A DNA stretch of 64,000 bases from Paraclostridium tenue (GCF_015668515.1 NZ_JADPFO010000001.1:1328823-1392822); one strand, 5' to 3'; positions 26,557 through 36,412 are shown, counted from the stretch's first letter. Notes: a model not told the origin generated them from the letters alone. Translations and numbers: made by a program.

Positions 26557-27324
26557 CTATCTACAACCTTTATATATAATATTTATAGAATCATCATCTT
26601 CATCTTTTATAACTTTTGCATCAACATCATAAACTTCTTTTATAAACTCTTTTGTCAAAACATCTTTCGGAGTTCCATAAGCTACTATTTCTCCACCTTT
26701 TAAAACGTAAATTTTATCACAGTACATAGCTGCTATATTCAAGTCATGTATAGCTGCTATAACTTCAATACCTAAATTTTTTACAATTTCCATTAACTGC
26801 AATTGATATTTTATATCTAAATGATTTGTAGGTTCATCTAAAATTAGACACTTAGTTTTTTGTACCAAAGCTCTTGCAAGAATCACCCTTTGTTGTTCTC
26901 CTCCAGATAAGCTATTAAAACTTCTATTTGCTAAATGTCTTATATTTACTTTATCAATAGCTTCATAAACAATATCATAATCTTCTTTTGTATCTCTATC
27001 CATAAGTTTTTTATATGGGCTTCTCCCCATTAAAACCATATCAAGTACTGTAAAATCAAAACTATGATGATTATGTTGTGCTAAAACTCCTATTTTTTTA
27101 GCACTTTCTCTAGTAGATATTTTTCCAATTTCTATCTTATCTATATATATACTTCCACTACTTGGACTTAAATTTCTGTATAAACACTTTAGCAAAGTAG
27201 ACTTGCCACTTCCATTTGGTCCTATAACTCCTATAAATTCTTTATTTCCTAATTCTATATCAATACCTTTTAAAATTTCATTTTTATTTAATAAGACTTT
27301 AAGGTCTTTAGTTTCCAAATTCAT
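26557..27324 (-). CDS. btuD: Cobalamin ABC transporter ATP-binding protein
   Basis: The 255-residue ATPase of a type II vitamin/siderophore importer. Walker A is GPNGSGKST, the Q-loop is GVLAQHNH, the signature LSGGEQQR, Walker B CLILDEPTNHLD, and the switch His lies in IAAIHDLN. The family alone could also serve iron siderophores. The B12 riboswitch that leads the operon makes cobalamin or a precursor the likely substrate. Its ATG overlaps the btuC stop codon. Confidence 0.9.
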   Translation of the reverse strand: MNLETKDLKVLLNKNEILKGIDIELGNKEFIGVIGPNGSGKSTLLKCLYRNLSPSSGSIYIDKIEIGKISTRESAKKIGVLAQHNHHSFDFTVLDMVLMGRSPYKKLMDRDTKEDYDIVYEAIDKVNIRHLANRSFNSLSGGEQQRVILARALVQKTKCLILDEPTNHLDIKYQLQLMEIVKNLGIEVIAAIHDLNIAAMYCDKIYVLKGGEIVAYGTPKDVLTKEFIKEVYDVDAKVIKDEDDDSINIIYKGCR

Positions 27325-28424
27325 TAATTACAACCTCCAAAACCATAACTTTTTCTTATCATTAGATATACGAAAAATGGAGCACCTACCATAGATATTA
27401 AAATACCTATTGGAAGTTCTGCATTTTCTATTATAATTCTAGAAAGTACATCTGCCCATACTAAAAATATAGCACCTAAAAGAGCTGATATCGGGATAAG
27501 TTTTTTATGGTCAGTTCCAAAGAAAATCCTAACAATATGAGGTATAATAAGTCCAACAAAGCCTATCATTCCCGCTGAATAAACTACTAATCCAACCATC
27601 AAAGATGTTATAACTAAATAAATCTGTCTATAGATATGTAAATCAGTTCCTAGAGTTATAGAAACTTCATCTCCTAATAACATTAAATTTAAAATTCTAT
27701 ATTGACTCATAAAAAATAATAATCCAATTATTATAAGTGGAAGTATAAAAACTATCTCTTCCCACTTAGCTCCACCTAAGCTTCCCATAAGCCAAAATGT
27801 AATACTTTTCATTCCTTCAGCATCATTTTTTATATAAACAATAAAACTTGAAAATGCACTACAAACCGAACTTAAAGCCATACCTGCTAACAATAATTTA
27901 GTAGAGTTTGGCCTACCTCCAGCATTAGAAATTACCAAAACTAACATAGAAACTACAAAGGCTCCTATAAATGCAAATACCCCTATAGCATTTCCATTTA
28001 AAAATGTAGTTAATCCTAGCATTATAGCTAACGTTGCTCCCAAAGAAGCTCCTGATGAAACCCCTAAAATATATGGGTCTGCCAATGGGTTTTTAACTAT
28101 GGCCTGCATAACAACTCCAGTTACAGAAAGACCTATTCCCACACATAACGCTAGAATTATTCTAGGTAATCTTATAAGCCAAACCACATCATGAATTGCT
28201 CCACTTGATAGACTTTTATCTGCTATATTAAATAATCTAAATACAATCACATCATATACTTGTTTTATAGATATATCACTTGACCCTATAGTTACAGCTA
28301 TTAATATAGACATTATAACTAAAAATATCAATAACATTATAACTAAAATATATAAAGGCTTTGATTTAACAAAGCCTTTCTTTTCCTTCATATCATAATT
28401 TTCTAAGCTTTTAATTGAATGCAT
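27324..28424 (-). CDS. btuC: Cobalamin ABC transporter permease (FecCD family)
   Basis: A 366-residue permease with about ten hydrophobic segments. Family motifs: RLPRIILALCVGIGLSVTGV near residue 90, ADPYILGVSSGASLGAT, and GMIGFVGLIIPHIVRIFFG with the coupling-helix region before LLGAIFLVWADVLSRI. Two copies form the channel that works with BtuD and BtuF. The ATG at 28424 follows AAGGA by 9 nt. It lies 18 nt after btuF. Confidence 0.9.
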   Translation of the reverse strand: MHSIKSLENYDMKEKKGFVKSKPLYILVIMLLIFLVIMSILIAVTIGSSDISIKQVYDVIVFRLFNIADKSLSSGAIHDVVWLIRLPRIILALCVGIGLSVTGVVMQAIVKNPLADPYILGVSSGASLGATLAIMLGLTTFLNGNAIGVFAFIGAFVVSMLVLVISNAGGRPNSTKLLLAGMALSSVCSAFSSFIVYIKNDAEGMKSITFWLMGSLGGAKWEEIVFILPLIIIGLLFFMSQYRILNLMLLGDEVSITLGTDLHIYRQIYLVITSLMVGLVVYSAGMIGFVGLIIPHIVRIFFGTDHKKLIPISALLGAIFLVWADVLSRIIIENAELPIGILISMVGAPFFVYLMIRKSYGFGGCN

Positions 28425-28442
28425 CTGTAAATATCCTTCTTT

Positions 28443-29465
28443 CTATTTTTGATCTGGATAAAGTCCATTTGCAAATGTTTCAATTCCATCTATAGTTCTT
28501 ACCCCACTACAATACATTTGTCCAAGTTCAATTGGGTAAACTCTATCATTTTTTACAGCATTTAAACTTTGTAATGCTTTATCTTTCATTACTAAATCTT
28601 TTGTTTCACTTGCTTTATTATCGTCTTCTCTATTCATGTAAACAACAAATATACTATCTGGATTTAATTTTACTAAATCTTCTTTACTTAATGAATTTCC
28701 ATCTTCATTTAAAAGTTTAGCACCTAACTTAGTAACCATATCTCCACCTAAAGTTGTTTTTCCATATCCACTAATTTTACCATCAATTAACTCTATTATT
28801 AACGTTGTTTGTTGTTTTTTACCTTTTTCTGATTCTACAATTTTATTTACTTTGTTATTTATATTATCAACTATTTTTTTAGCTTTATCTTCAACATTAA
28901 ATATTTTACCTATATTTAATATATCGTCACACTCATTTTGTATAGTTTTTGGTTCAACTGCACCACTGTTTAGTGCCATATATGTATTTACACCTTTATC
29001 TTGCCAATAACTTACATCACCGATTGCTTTATCTGAAAATAATGAATACCAACCTAATATTAAATCTGGTTGTAACATTGTAACAGTTTCTTTAGAAGGT
29101 GTAAATTCATCTAAGTATTTAACCTTTTTAAAGCTTTCTTTATACTCATCTTTAACCTTGTGATCAAGCCCTGCTGCAGCTACCATATTATCTTCAAGTC
29201 CTAATGCAAGCATAGTTTCAATAGAATCTTGATATACAGCTAATACTTTCTTAGGTTTTTCTTTAAAAGTAACTTTTATTGCTTCTTTTTTGCTGTTATG
29301 AGAAGTTATTGTAACTGGATAATATCCATCATTTTTCTCAGTGTTACTTTCAACCTTTGTGTTTTTAGCTTCTTCTTTTTTTGTTTCAGTTTTTGCACAA
29401 CCGGCTATACTTAGTCCTACCACTAAACTAAGTAATCCTACTTTAATTTTTTTTGAAATTTTCAT
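28443..29465 (-). CDS. btuF: Cobalamin-binding lipoprotein of the ABC transporter
   Basis: A 340-residue extracytoplasmic binding protein. The signal peptide KIKVGLLSLVVGLSIAGC ends in a lipobox, so it is anchored by a diacylglyceryl Cys at about residue 24. A Lys/Glu-rich linker follows. The periplasmic-binding (TroA/FecB-like) fold shows PKKVLAVYQDSIETMLALG and LQPDLILGW. I start it at ATG 29465, just after GGGAGAGG. The open frame continues upstream only because it runs through the riboswitch. Confidence 0.9.
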   Translation of the reverse strand: MKISKKIKVGLLSLVVGLSIAGCAKTETKKEEAKNTKVESNTEKNDGYYPVTITSHNSKKEAIKVTFKEKPKKVLAVYQDSIETMLALGLEDNMVAAAGLDHKVKDEYKESFKKVKYLDEFTPSKETVTMLQPDLILGWYSLFSDKAIGDVSYWQDKGVNTYMALNSGAVEPKTIQNECDDILNIGKIFNVEDKAKKIVDNINNKVNKIVESEKGKKQQTTLIIELIDGKISGYGKTTLGGDMVTKLGAKLLNEDGNSLSKEDLVKLNPDSIFVVYMNREDDNKASETKDLVMKDKALQSLNAVKNDRVYPIELGQMYCSGVRTIDGIETFANGLYPDQK

Positions 29466-29487
29466 TTTTCCTCTCCCTCCGAAAGTT

Positions 29488-29640
29488 TGTAATTTAGGCA
29501 GGTCTCCTGGCTCATACTTCATCCTAATCTTTTCCTTCCCAAAGAATAATCTTTAGTGGTTTTATAAAGACTCGTCCATATTTACAGTAGCGGGGGCTGC
29601 TAGTGATTTACACACTATTCCCTTTTAATATTAAAACCTA
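29488..29640 (-). promoter_or_regulatory. Cobalamin (B12) riboswitch
   Basis: The minus strand holds the full B12 box AGCCAGGAGACCTGCC (29512-29497), preceded by the conserved core GGGAATAGTG, AGCAGCCCCCGCTACTGT and GGACGAGTC. The B12 box lies about 15 nt upstream of the btuF ribosome site and no terminator hairpin intervenes, so control of translation is more likely than attenuation. Boundaries are approximate. Confidence 0.95.
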
Positions 29641-29657
29641 AATTTTTCATATTTATC

Positions 29658-29687
29658 ATTATAATATTAGCATAATTTTATATACAA
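29658..29687 (-). promoter_or_regulatory. Probable promoter of the riboswitch-btuFCD transcript
   Basis: TTGTAT (29687-29682), 18 nt, TATAAT (29663-29658) on the minus strand, just upstream of the predicted riboswitch 5-prime end. Confidence 0.5.
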
Positions 29688-29713
29688 TTCTAGAAAATAA
29701 GAGTTACTACAAT

Positions 29714-29760
29714 AAAAAAAGCTCGTATTTGTAAAATATCTTTCAAATTCGAGCTTTTTA
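29714..29760 (-). terminator. Terminator after deoD
   Basis: AAAAAAGCTCG pairs with CGAGCTTTTT around an inner ATTTG/CAAAT stem; T-run on the minus strand. Confidence 0.82.
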
Positions 29761-29789
29761 TCTTATTTTATATAACTTTTAAATATATA

Positions 29790-30506
29790 TTAAGCTAATT
29801 CTAAAGCTATATTCATCATTCTTGTAAATGCTGTTTGTCTTTCCATAGCAGTTGTAGCTTCACCTTTAAATGGACAATCTGATATTGTTAATATGCAAAG
29901 TGCATTAACACCAGCTCTAGCAGCATTCATGTAAAGTGCAGCCGATTCCATTTCTACAGCTAATACTCCCATTTTAGTCCATTTTGCTAAACCTTCTAAT
30001 CCGTCATCTCCGTAGAATACATCACTACATAATATATTTCCTACTTTAGGCTCAACACCTTGACTCTTAGCTACATCTACAGCTTTGCTAAGTAACTCAT
30101 AACTTGCTATCGGTGCATAAGTACCTGGTAAGTTATATTGTGATGCGTAATTAGAGTCTGTACATGATCCCATACCTATAACTATATCATGCATTTTTAA
30201 ATCTTCATGTAAAGCTCCTGCTGAACCTATTCTTATAAGATTTTTTACTCCATAAAAATGTATTAACTCATATGTATATATTCCTATAGATGGACATCCC
30301 ATACCTGTTCCTTGTACAGATATTCTTCTTCCTTTATAGTAACCTGTATAACCATTCATTCCCCTTACAGTATTGTATTGAACTACATCTTCTAAAAATG
30401 TCTCTGCTATAAACTTAGCTCTTAGAGGATCTCCTGGTAATAATACTGTTTCTGCTATATCTCCTAATTTTCCGTTATTATGTGGTGTTGGTGCTCCCAT
30501 TGCCAT
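29790..30506 (-). CDS. deoD: Purine-nucleoside phosphorylase, DeoD type
   Basis: Cleaves purine nucleosides with phosphate to base and (deoxy)ribose-1-phosphate. The 238-residue protein shows [20 protein letters not shown] (phosphate-binding Gly-Asp-Pro), [34 protein letters not shown] and the catalytic Asp in TISDCPF. The hexameric NP-I family is clear. ATG follows AAGGAG by 9 nt. It appears monocistronic: a 340-bp AT-rich gap without features other than a terminator precedes it. Confidence 0.96.
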   Translation of the reverse strand: MAMGAPTPHNNGKLGDIAETVLLPGDPLRAKFIAETFLEDVVQYNTVRGMNGYTGYYKGRRISVQGTGMGCPSIGIYTYELIHFYGVKNLIRIGSAGALHEDLKMHDIVIGMGSCTDSNYASQYNLPGTYAPIASYELLSKAVDVAKSQGVEPKVGNILCSDVFYGDDGLEGLAKWTKMGVLAVEMESAALYMNAARAGVNALCILTISDCPFKGEATTAMERQTAFTRMMNIALELA

Positions 30507-30804
30507 AATCTTTTTCTCCTTTTAAATTTATTTTCTTAAAACTAATATTTTAATAATATATTATCTTCTTTTTTAATTAAATAATTCATTTACATTTGAA
30601 ACTGATATACTATTTAACTTTTATTAAATTTTATGAAGAAAAATACATATATATACATATGTTATCACTTCAATTATTCTACACTTTTTTAATTTATTAT
30701 ACACTATATCATATATATATTTTACATTTTTTTACTTAATAATACAATACTTTAATTTAATTTTTAGAATTTTTATAATATAATTTTATTTTTTAATTTA
30801 AATA

Positions 30805-30834
30805 AATTAAAACCTTGCATCTTGGCAAGGTTCT
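30805..30834 (-). terminator. Terminator after the Na/Pi transporter gene
   Basis: AACCTTGC (30811-30818) and GCAAGGTT (30825-30832), T-rich on the minus strand. The remaining 300 bp up to deoD (30507-30804) is AT-rich and holds nothing else I can support. Confidence 0.75.
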
Positions 30835-30844
30835 ATTATTTACT

Positions 30845-32470
30845 TTATGCTAAATTTTTATTACTTTCTTTTATAACTTGTTGAGCTATATTCGCTGAGT
30901 GATCTGCAACTCTTTCTAAGTTACTTAATAAATCTAAGAAAATAACCCCAGCATCTATATTACAAGAATTTTCATTTAATCTTCTCATGTGATTTAATCT
31001 ACAAGTTTTTTCCATTATATCCACTTGTTCTTCTAGTTTTATAACTCTACAAGCTAAATCTGTATCAGATTTTTCCATACACTCTAGTGCTGTATTATAA
31101 GTTTCTATAACTTTTTCATATAAATCTTTTAATTCTTTCTCTCCATCTTTAGATACATTTAAGTTATTTTCTATAGTAGATATTGCAAGTTCAGCTATGT
31201 TCTCAGCATGATCTCCAACTCTTTCTATATCATTTACAGTGTTAAATAATAAATCCACACTTTCTCTTGAATCATAATTTAGTGAAGTTTTAGATAATTT
31301 TAATAAAAAATTTAATATACTCTTTTGCAATTTATTTATAAGCTTTTCTTCTTCAAAAGAAGCATCTACCTTAGATTTTGACTTTTCTAAAAATCCTTCC
31401 ATTGCATTATTTAAACTTAATTTAGCTTTTTCACCCATTCTTAAAGTTTCTTTTACAGTGTTTGATAAAGCTATCGATGGAGTTTCCATCATTCTTTCAT
31501 CTATATAAAACACAGTTTTATCTTTTTCTTTTTCACATTCTTTTTCTGGCATAAGTTTCATAGTAAGTTTAACTATATATTTTGAAAACGGTAATAATAA
31601 TATAACATTTATTACGTTAAATAATGTATGAGCATTTGCTATTTGTCTACTAACATCTTCTGGATTTAAATACTGAACCATCATAGTTATTGGCTTAGTT
31701 AATATTAACATAAATACAATCGTTCCTATTACATTAAATACCAAATGCATTAGCGCTGCTCTTCTAGCATTTATACTAGCACCTATACTAGATATTAATG
31801 AAGTAACACAAGTTCCTATGTTTTCTCCATATAATATAGGAAGCGCTGCAGCTAAAGGTATTAACCCTTGAGATGCAAGTGCTAATAACATACCCATAGA
31901 TGCACTTGAACTTTGAACTATTGCAGTTATACCAAATCCTAATAATATACCTAATATTGGTTTATTACCAAAAGCTACTAATGCATCAGTAAACCCTTTG
32001 TACTCAGCTAATGGCTTTACTGCTTCTTTCATAAAGTCCATACCAGTAAATAATATACCAAATCCAATTAATATTTCTGCCATTGTCTTAGTCTTTTGAT
32101 TTTTAGAGAATAAGTATATAACAATACCTATACCTAATGCTAAAGGTGCTATTCCAACTAAATCAAGTGATACTAATTGTGCTGTTATAGTTGTACCTAT
32201 ATTTGCACCCATTATAACCCCTATAGCTTGGGGTAATGTCATAATTCCTGCATTAACAAATCCTACTACCATAACTGTAGTTGCACTACTACTTTGTATA
32301 ATTGCTGTAACCAAAGCTCCAACTAGAACCCCCATTAATACATTGCTAGTTAAAAGCTCAACTATTCTTTTTAATTTTTCTCCTGCCGATTTTTGAAGCC
32401 CATCTGCCATAAGGTTCATACCATATAAGAAAAGCCCCAGTCCTCCCATTAAACTTATTGCTATTTGCAC
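30845..32470 (-). CDS. Na/Pi cotransporter family protein with C-terminal PhoU-like domain
   Basis: A 541-residue NptA/YjbB-type protein. The N-terminal membrane half (about residues 1-310) has two inverted repeats, each with the Gln-Ser-Ser-Ser motif (TAIIQSSSATT near residue 60, TAIVQSSSASM near 185). The C-terminal half (about residues 340-541) is a PhoU-like helical domain with NDIERVGDHAENI and NLERVADHSANI. Sodium-driven phosphate movement is the family function; in some bacteria it is export. The GTG start has AGGAGG 10 nt upstream. A strong promoter preceded by Pho boxes suggests induction in phosphate starvation. Confidence 0.9.
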   Translation of the reverse strand: MQIAISLMGGLGLFLYGMNLMADGLQKSAGEKLKRIVELLTSNVLMGVLVGALVTAIIQSSSATTVMVVGFVNAGIMTLPQAIGVIMGANIGTTITAQLVSLDLVGIAPLALGIGIVIYLFSKNQKTKTMAEILIGFGILFTGMDFMKEAVKPLAEYKGFTDALVAFGNKPILGILLGFGITAIVQSSSASMGMLLALASQGLIPLAAALPILYGENIGTCVTSLISSIGASINARRAALMHLVFNVIGTIVFMLILTKPITMMVQYLNPEDVSRQIANAHTLFNVINVILLLPFSKYIVKLTMKLMPEKECEKEKDKTVFYIDERMMETPSIALSNTVKETLRMGEKAKLSLNNAMEGFLEKSKSKVDASFEEEKLINKLQKSILNFLLKLSKTSLNYDSRESVDLLFNTVNDIERVGDHAENIAELAISTIENNLNVSKDGEKELKDLYEKVIETYNTALECMEKSDTDLACRVIKLEEQVDIMEKTCRLNHMRRLNENSCNIDAGVIFLDLLSNLERVADHSANIAQQVIKESNKNLA

Positions 32471-32525
32471 TTAATTTTTTCCTCCTTGATATATAAATAT
32501 AAAAATTTAATTTACCTCTTTCGTT

Positions 32526-32553
32526 ATTTTAATTTTACCAAATATTTTGTCAA
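32526..32553 (-). promoter_or_regulatory. Promoter of the Na/Pi transporter gene
   Basis: TTGACA (32553-32548), 16 nt, TAAAAT (32531-32526) on the minus strand, about 55 nt upstream of the GTG start. The Pho-type array begins 4 nt upstream of the -35 box. Confidence 0.65.
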
Positions 32554-32557
32554 TTTT

Positions 32558-32627
32558 AGTTAAGTTAATGTTAAGAAAAACAACCATCTGTTAACTAAGT
32601 GTTAATATATTGTTAAGAGAATGTTAA
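32558..32627 (-). promoter_or_regulatory. Pho-box array (PhoP binding sites) upstream of the Na/Pi transporter
   Basis: On the minus strand four perfect TTAACA hexamers start at 32627, 32616, 32605 and 32594, each separated by exactly 5 nt (11-bp period). A second pair, TTAACA (32574-32569) and TTAACT (32563-32558), again 11 bp apart, abuts the -35 box. TTAACA-N5 repeats are the known PhoP consensus of Bacillus. Further TTAAC half-sites continue to 32697. Confidence 0.8.
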
Positions 32628-32708
32628 CTATTAAAAAACAATTAAACTTTAGTTAAAAATCAAACTTTTACAGTTAAAAAATCGTTAATTTTGTTAAAAA
32701 ACAACAAT

Positions 32709-32742
32709 AAAAGCGAGTAAATTGTTAATTTACTCGCTTTTT
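32709..32742 (-). terminator. Terminator after arcC
   Basis: AAAAGCGAGTAAATT and AATTTACTCGCTTTTT form a long stem with a 3-4 nt loop and a T5 tail on the minus strand. Confidence 0.88.
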
Positions 32743-32748
32743 ATCTAT

Positions 32749-33681
32749 TTATCTATTGATTATTCTTGTTCCTGTACATCCGCTCAATGCTTCTTTTGCC
32801 TTTTCTAAGGAAGTTATTATAGCTTTAGCATTTTTATTATTTTCTACAAATTCTATACAAGCTTCAATTTTTGGAAGCATAGATCCTTTTGCAAAGTATC
32901 CTTCTTTTATATATTCCTTTGCTAAATCTATATCCATAGTATCTATAGCCTTTTGATTTTCTTTGTTGTAGTTTATATATACCTTCTCAACAGCTGTTAA
33001 TATTAAAAGCGTATCCGCCCCTAAATCTGTTGCTAGTTTACAACTCGATTTATCTTTATCAATTACAGCATCTACTCCTATATAAGAATTTTCTTCTTTT
33101 ATTACAGGTATACCTCCTCCACCTACAGCTATAACTATACATTCTTTTGATAGTTTTTTTATTACATCAACTTCTAAAATTTCCTGTGGTTTAGGAGAAG
33201 GTACTACTCTTCTATAGCCTCTATTACTATCCTCTATAAATTTATATCCTTTTTCATCGCTTATTTTTTTAGCTTCTTCTTTACTATAAAACATACCTAC
33301 TGGCTTTGTTGGATTAAAAAAAGCTTCATCCTTTTTATCAACAATAACTTGTGTTATTAAACTTACAATATCCATTTTAATACTTCTTTTATTTAACTCT
33401 TCCTTTATAGATTGTTGAAGATGATACCCAATATAACCTTGACTCATAGCTCCACATTCAGCAAAAGGAAAATTAGGCGTATTCCCTCCATTATTCGAAG
33501 AAAAATCCATAGCGAAATTTATAACGCCTACTTGAGGTCCATTTCCATGACTTATAATTACTTTATATCCTTCTTCAACTAAATCCACAATTATTTTAGA
33601 AGTATTTTTCACTAATTCTAGTTGTTCTTTAGGATCTTTTCCTAAAGCATTTCCTCCAAGTGCTATAACTAAATTTTTCAT
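32749..33681 (-). CDS. arcC: Carbamate kinase
   Basis: Last step of the arginine deiminase pathway: carbamoyl phosphate and ADP give ATP, ammonia and CO2. The 310-residue protein opens IALGGNALG and has ISHGNGPQVG, the AVGGGGIPV loop, VDAVIDKDKSS and GSMLPKIEACIEF, all typical of ArcC. It lies 3 nt after the ornithine carbamoyltransferase gene and before a strong terminator, so it ends the operon. Confidence 0.95.
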   Translation of the reverse strand: MKNLVIALGGNALGKDPKEQLELVKNTSKIIVDLVEEGYKVIISHGNGPQVGVINFAMDFSSNNGGNTPNFPFAECGAMSQGYIGYHLQQSIKEELNKRSIKMDIVSLITQVIVDKKDEAFFNPTKPVGMFYSKEEAKKISDEKGYKFIEDSNRGYRRVVPSPKPQEILEVDVIKKLSKECIVIAVGGGGIPVIKEENSYIGVDAVIDKDKSSCKLATDLGADTLLILTAVEKVYINYNKENQKAIDTMDIDLAKEYIKEGYFAKGSMLPKIEACIEFVENNKNAKAIITSLEKAKEALSGCTGTRIINR

Positions 33682-33684
33682 AAT

Positions 33685-34677
33685 CTAAACTCCAAGTGTA
33701 GCTAATATCAAAGCTTTTATAGTATGCATTCTATTTTCTGCCTCATCAAATACAACAGAATTTTCAGATTCAAATACTTCATTTGTTACTTCCATTTCCG
33801 ATATGCCAAATTTTTCATATATTTCTTTTCCAACTTTTGTATTTAAATCATGAAATGCTGGTAGGCAGTGCATAAATATAGCATTTTCTTTAGCATTTTC
33901 CATGACTTCTACATTAACTTGATATCTTTTAAGCTTATTAATTCTTTCTTTCCATACTTCATCTGGCTCTCCCATAGACACCCAAACATCAGTATATATT
34001 ACATCAGCATTTTTACTTCCTAAATATATATCATCTGTTAAAGTTATAATAGATCCACTTTCTTTTCCTATTTCCCTACATTTATCTACTAATTCTTTTG
34101 AAGGGAATAAATCTTTCGGAGCACAAGCAGTAAAGTTTAATCCCATTTTTGCACAACCTATCATCAATGTGTTAGCCACATTATTTCTTGCATCTCCCAT
34201 ATATACAAAATTTACTCCCCTTAGCTTACCTATTTTTTCTTCTATAGTTAATAAATCAGCTAATACTTGTGTAGGATGAAATTCATCTGTTAATCCATTC
34301 CAAACAGGAACCTTTGAAAATTCACTAAGTTCATTCACTATTTCTTGAGAAAACCCTCTATATTCGATACCATCATAAAGTTTTCCAAGTACTCTGGCTG
34401 TATCTTTTATTGATTCTTTTTTCCCCATTTGAGATCCACTAGGACCTATATAAGTTACCCCTATTCCCAAATCCATAGCAGCTACTTCAAAAGCACATCT
34501 AGTTCTAGTTGAATCTTTTTCAAATAATATTGCTATATTTTTCCCTTCTAATTCTTTATGCGGTTTTCCCATTTTTTTAGCAGTTTTATAAAGTTTGGCC
34601 AAATCTAATAAATATCTTATTTCCTCTTCTGTATAATCCAATAAAGTTAAAAGTGATCTTCCATTTAGATTAGTCAT
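33685..34677 (-). CDS. arcB: Ornithine carbamoyltransferase, probably catabolic
   Basis: Converts citrulline and phosphate to ornithine and carbamoyl phosphate. The 330-residue protein carries the carbamoyl-phosphate site [16 protein letters not shown], the ornithine-loop [10 protein letters not shown] and the catalytic HCLPAFHD. Sequence alone does not split ArcB from anabolic ArgF; the place between arcA and arcC argues for ArcB. I start it at ATG 34677 with a GGGGG ribosome site; the open frame continues 19 codons upstream into arcA-related sequence. Confidence 0.93.
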   Translation of the reverse strand: MTNLNGRSLLTLLDYTEEEIRYLLDLAKLYKTAKKMGKPHKELEGKNIAILFEKDSTRTRCAFEVAAMDLGIGVTYIGPSGSQMGKKESIKDTARVLGKLYDGIEYRGFSQEIVNELSEFSKVPVWNGLTDEFHPTQVLADLLTIEEKIGKLRGVNFVYMGDARNNVANTLMIGCAKMGLNFTACAPKDLFPSKELVDKCREIGKESGSIITLTDDIYLGSKNADVIYTDVWVSMGEPDEVWKERINKLKRYQVNVEVMENAKENAIFMHCLPAFHDLNTKVGKEIYEKFGISEMEVTNEVFESENSVVFDEAENRMHTIKALILATLGV

Positions 34678-34700
34678 TTTAATACCCCCTAAATTTATGT

Positions 34701-35933
34701 CTATTCTTCTCTGATTAATGGCATCGACATACATCTTGGACCTCCTCGCCCCCTTGATAACTCTGTTGATGATATTTTGTGAACTTTAATCCCATGTTCT
34801 TGCAATAACTTATTAGTTATATAATTTCTTGAATAAACTACAACCTCACCTGGTTTAATGCATAAAGTATTTGATCCATCATTCCATTGTTCTCTTTTAG
34901 AAATTATTTCATCTCCTCCACCGCAAGGTATAAGAGTTACTTTTTCTAAATTTAAATAATTTTCAAGTACTTTATCAAGTTCCATACTAATTTTTTTAAT
35001 ATTTAAAGTCATATTGTCATTCTTTTTTATTTCATATATATTAAGTGGTCCTTGTATTTGAGGATGTACTGTAAATTTATCATAATCAACTTGAGTAAAT
35101 ACTGTATCTAAGTGCATAAATGCTCTACATTTTGGTATATCAAAGGCTAAAATTGTATTTACTTCACAATCTGAGCTTGAATAAAATAATTCTTTAGCTA
35201 TTTTTTCAATAGCCTCAGGCGTAGTTCTTTGAGATATTCCTATTGCAACCACTTCATTATTTAAGTTTAAAATATCTCCGCCTTCTATTGAAAATTCAAA
35301 ACTTCTATCGTACCACTTTTTTATATTTTTAAAATCTTTATGGTATTTGAATATATATTCTGAGTATATAGTTTCTCGATTTCTTGTTTTTGAATACATT
35401 TTATTCATACTTATCCCATTTGAAATACTCGAAAATGGATCTCTGGTAAAATATAGGTTTGGCATTGGATCTGTTAAAAATGGATAATCATATTCTATAT
35501 GATTTCTAAGACTTAAACCTTTTATTTCATTTTTTCTTATACCTGCCATAGTTTTTCTTATTAAAACTTCATTATCATCTATATCTTTTAAATACATATA
35601 AACTAAACTTTTTATCTTTTCATCTTTTATGTCTGCTTCTTTTATAAATTGATTTATAAAAATATCTTTTAAATTGTTATCATTTAAAACATCTTTCATT
35701 AATTCATGTAAGTAAACTACTTCTACTCCATTAGATCTTAATATATCTGCAAATTCATCATGTTCTTTTTGCATAACTTCTAGATATGGAATGTCGTCAA
35801 ATAATAGGAGCTCTAAAGTTTCTGGTGTCAAATTCTCAACTTCTTCTCCAGGCCTATGAAGTAATACCTTTTTAAGTGTGTTTATCTCGCTTTTTACATT
35901 AATGTTGTCTTTGTTAAATAAATTGCTTTTCAT
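34701..35933 (-). CDS. arcA: Arginine deiminase
   Basis: Hydrolyses arginine to citrulline and ammonia. The 410-residue protein shows [36 protein letters not shown] (Glu/Asp of the active site), [12 protein letters not shown] with the catalytic His, and the nucleophile Cys in [12 protein letters not shown] at the C-terminus. I start it at ATG 35933, 9 nt after GAGGGGTG. It is the first gene of arcA-arcB-arcC; no arginine/ornithine antiporter (arcD) is adjacent. Confidence 0.96.
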   Translation of the reverse strand: MKSNLFNKDNINVKSEINTLKKVLLHRPGEEVENLTPETLELLLFDDIPYLEVMQKEHDEFADILRSNGVEVVYLHELMKDVLNDNNLKDIFINQFIKEADIKDEKIKSLVYMYLKDIDDNEVLIRKTMAGIRKNEIKGLSLRNHIEYDYPFLTDPMPNLYFTRDPFSSISNGISMNKMYSKTRNRETIYSEYIFKYHKDFKNIKKWYDRSFEFSIEGGDILNLNNEVVAIGISQRTTPEAIEKIAKELFYSSSDCEVNTILAFDIPKCRAFMHLDTVFTQVDYDKFTVHPQIQGPLNIYEIKKNDNMTLNIKKISMELDKVLENYLNLEKVTLIPCGGGDEIISKREQWNDGSNTLCIKPGEVVVYSRNYITNKLLQEHGIKVHKISSTELSRGRGGPRCMSMPLIREE

Positions 35934-36084
35934 GTGAAATTTCACCCCTCTTATATAAAAAGCCCTTACTCTATTTTACTAATGAAAACAATTGAATGTG
36001 ATATGTTTTATGTTATCCTATACGATCAATCTATACAAATTATGTATTTTTTTTGTTTTTTCATATAATTTATGATATAAAAAT

Positions 36085-36114
36085 AAAAAACCTTAGTATA
36101 AACTAAGGTTTTTT
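36085..36114 (-). terminator. Terminator after the small protein gene at 36128
   Basis: AAAAAACCTTAGT and ACTAAGGTTTTTT with a 4-nt loop. It separates that gene from the arc operon. Confidence 0.88.
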
Positions 36115-36127
36115 CATTAATAAAAAT

Positions 36128-36316
36128 TTATTTAAACATATCATTTATATCATTTGGCTTATCAGGTCCAGCTCCAGCTTTATAGTAAGTAGTTTTATTT
36201 CCATACTTATCAATTTCAACTATCTTTTCTCTATCTGTATTAGTATTTTCACTTTCCATATAAAACATTTCTTTAAAAAATCCTTTTACTCCACTCAAAA
36301 ATGAATTATTTTTCAA
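36128..36316 (-). CDS. Small protein of unknown function
   Basis: A 62-residue protein that I do not recognise. It has FLSGVKGFFKEMFYMES near the start, which could be an amphipathic helix, then a polar stretch VEIDKYGNKTTYY and an AGAGPDKPNDIND tail. I start it at TTG 36316, 8 nt after GGAGG; the frame begins formally at 36331 but that codon is part of the ribosome site. It has its own terminator. It lies between arcA and an aldehyde dehydrogenase gene with no coupling to either. Confidence 0.6.
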   Translation of the reverse strand: MKNNSFLSGVKGFFKEMFYMESENTNTDREKIVEIDKYGNKTTYYKAGAGPDKPNDINDMFK

Positions 36317-36412
36317 AATAAGCACCTCCAACTAAAATTTTTAATTTAACTTATTAATCATTTTTAGTTTTCTCTTATTTGAAAAACAAATACAGTAAAT
36401 TTTTTCATAAAT

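Noticed and set aside
29466-29522. N-terminal extension of btuF
   Set aside because: It would translate the riboswitch 3-prime part; the lipoprotein signal starts at 29465.
34678-34734. N-terminal extension of ornithine carbamoyltransferase
   Set aside because: It runs into the end of arcA and does not resemble the family; a ribosome site stands before ATG 34677.
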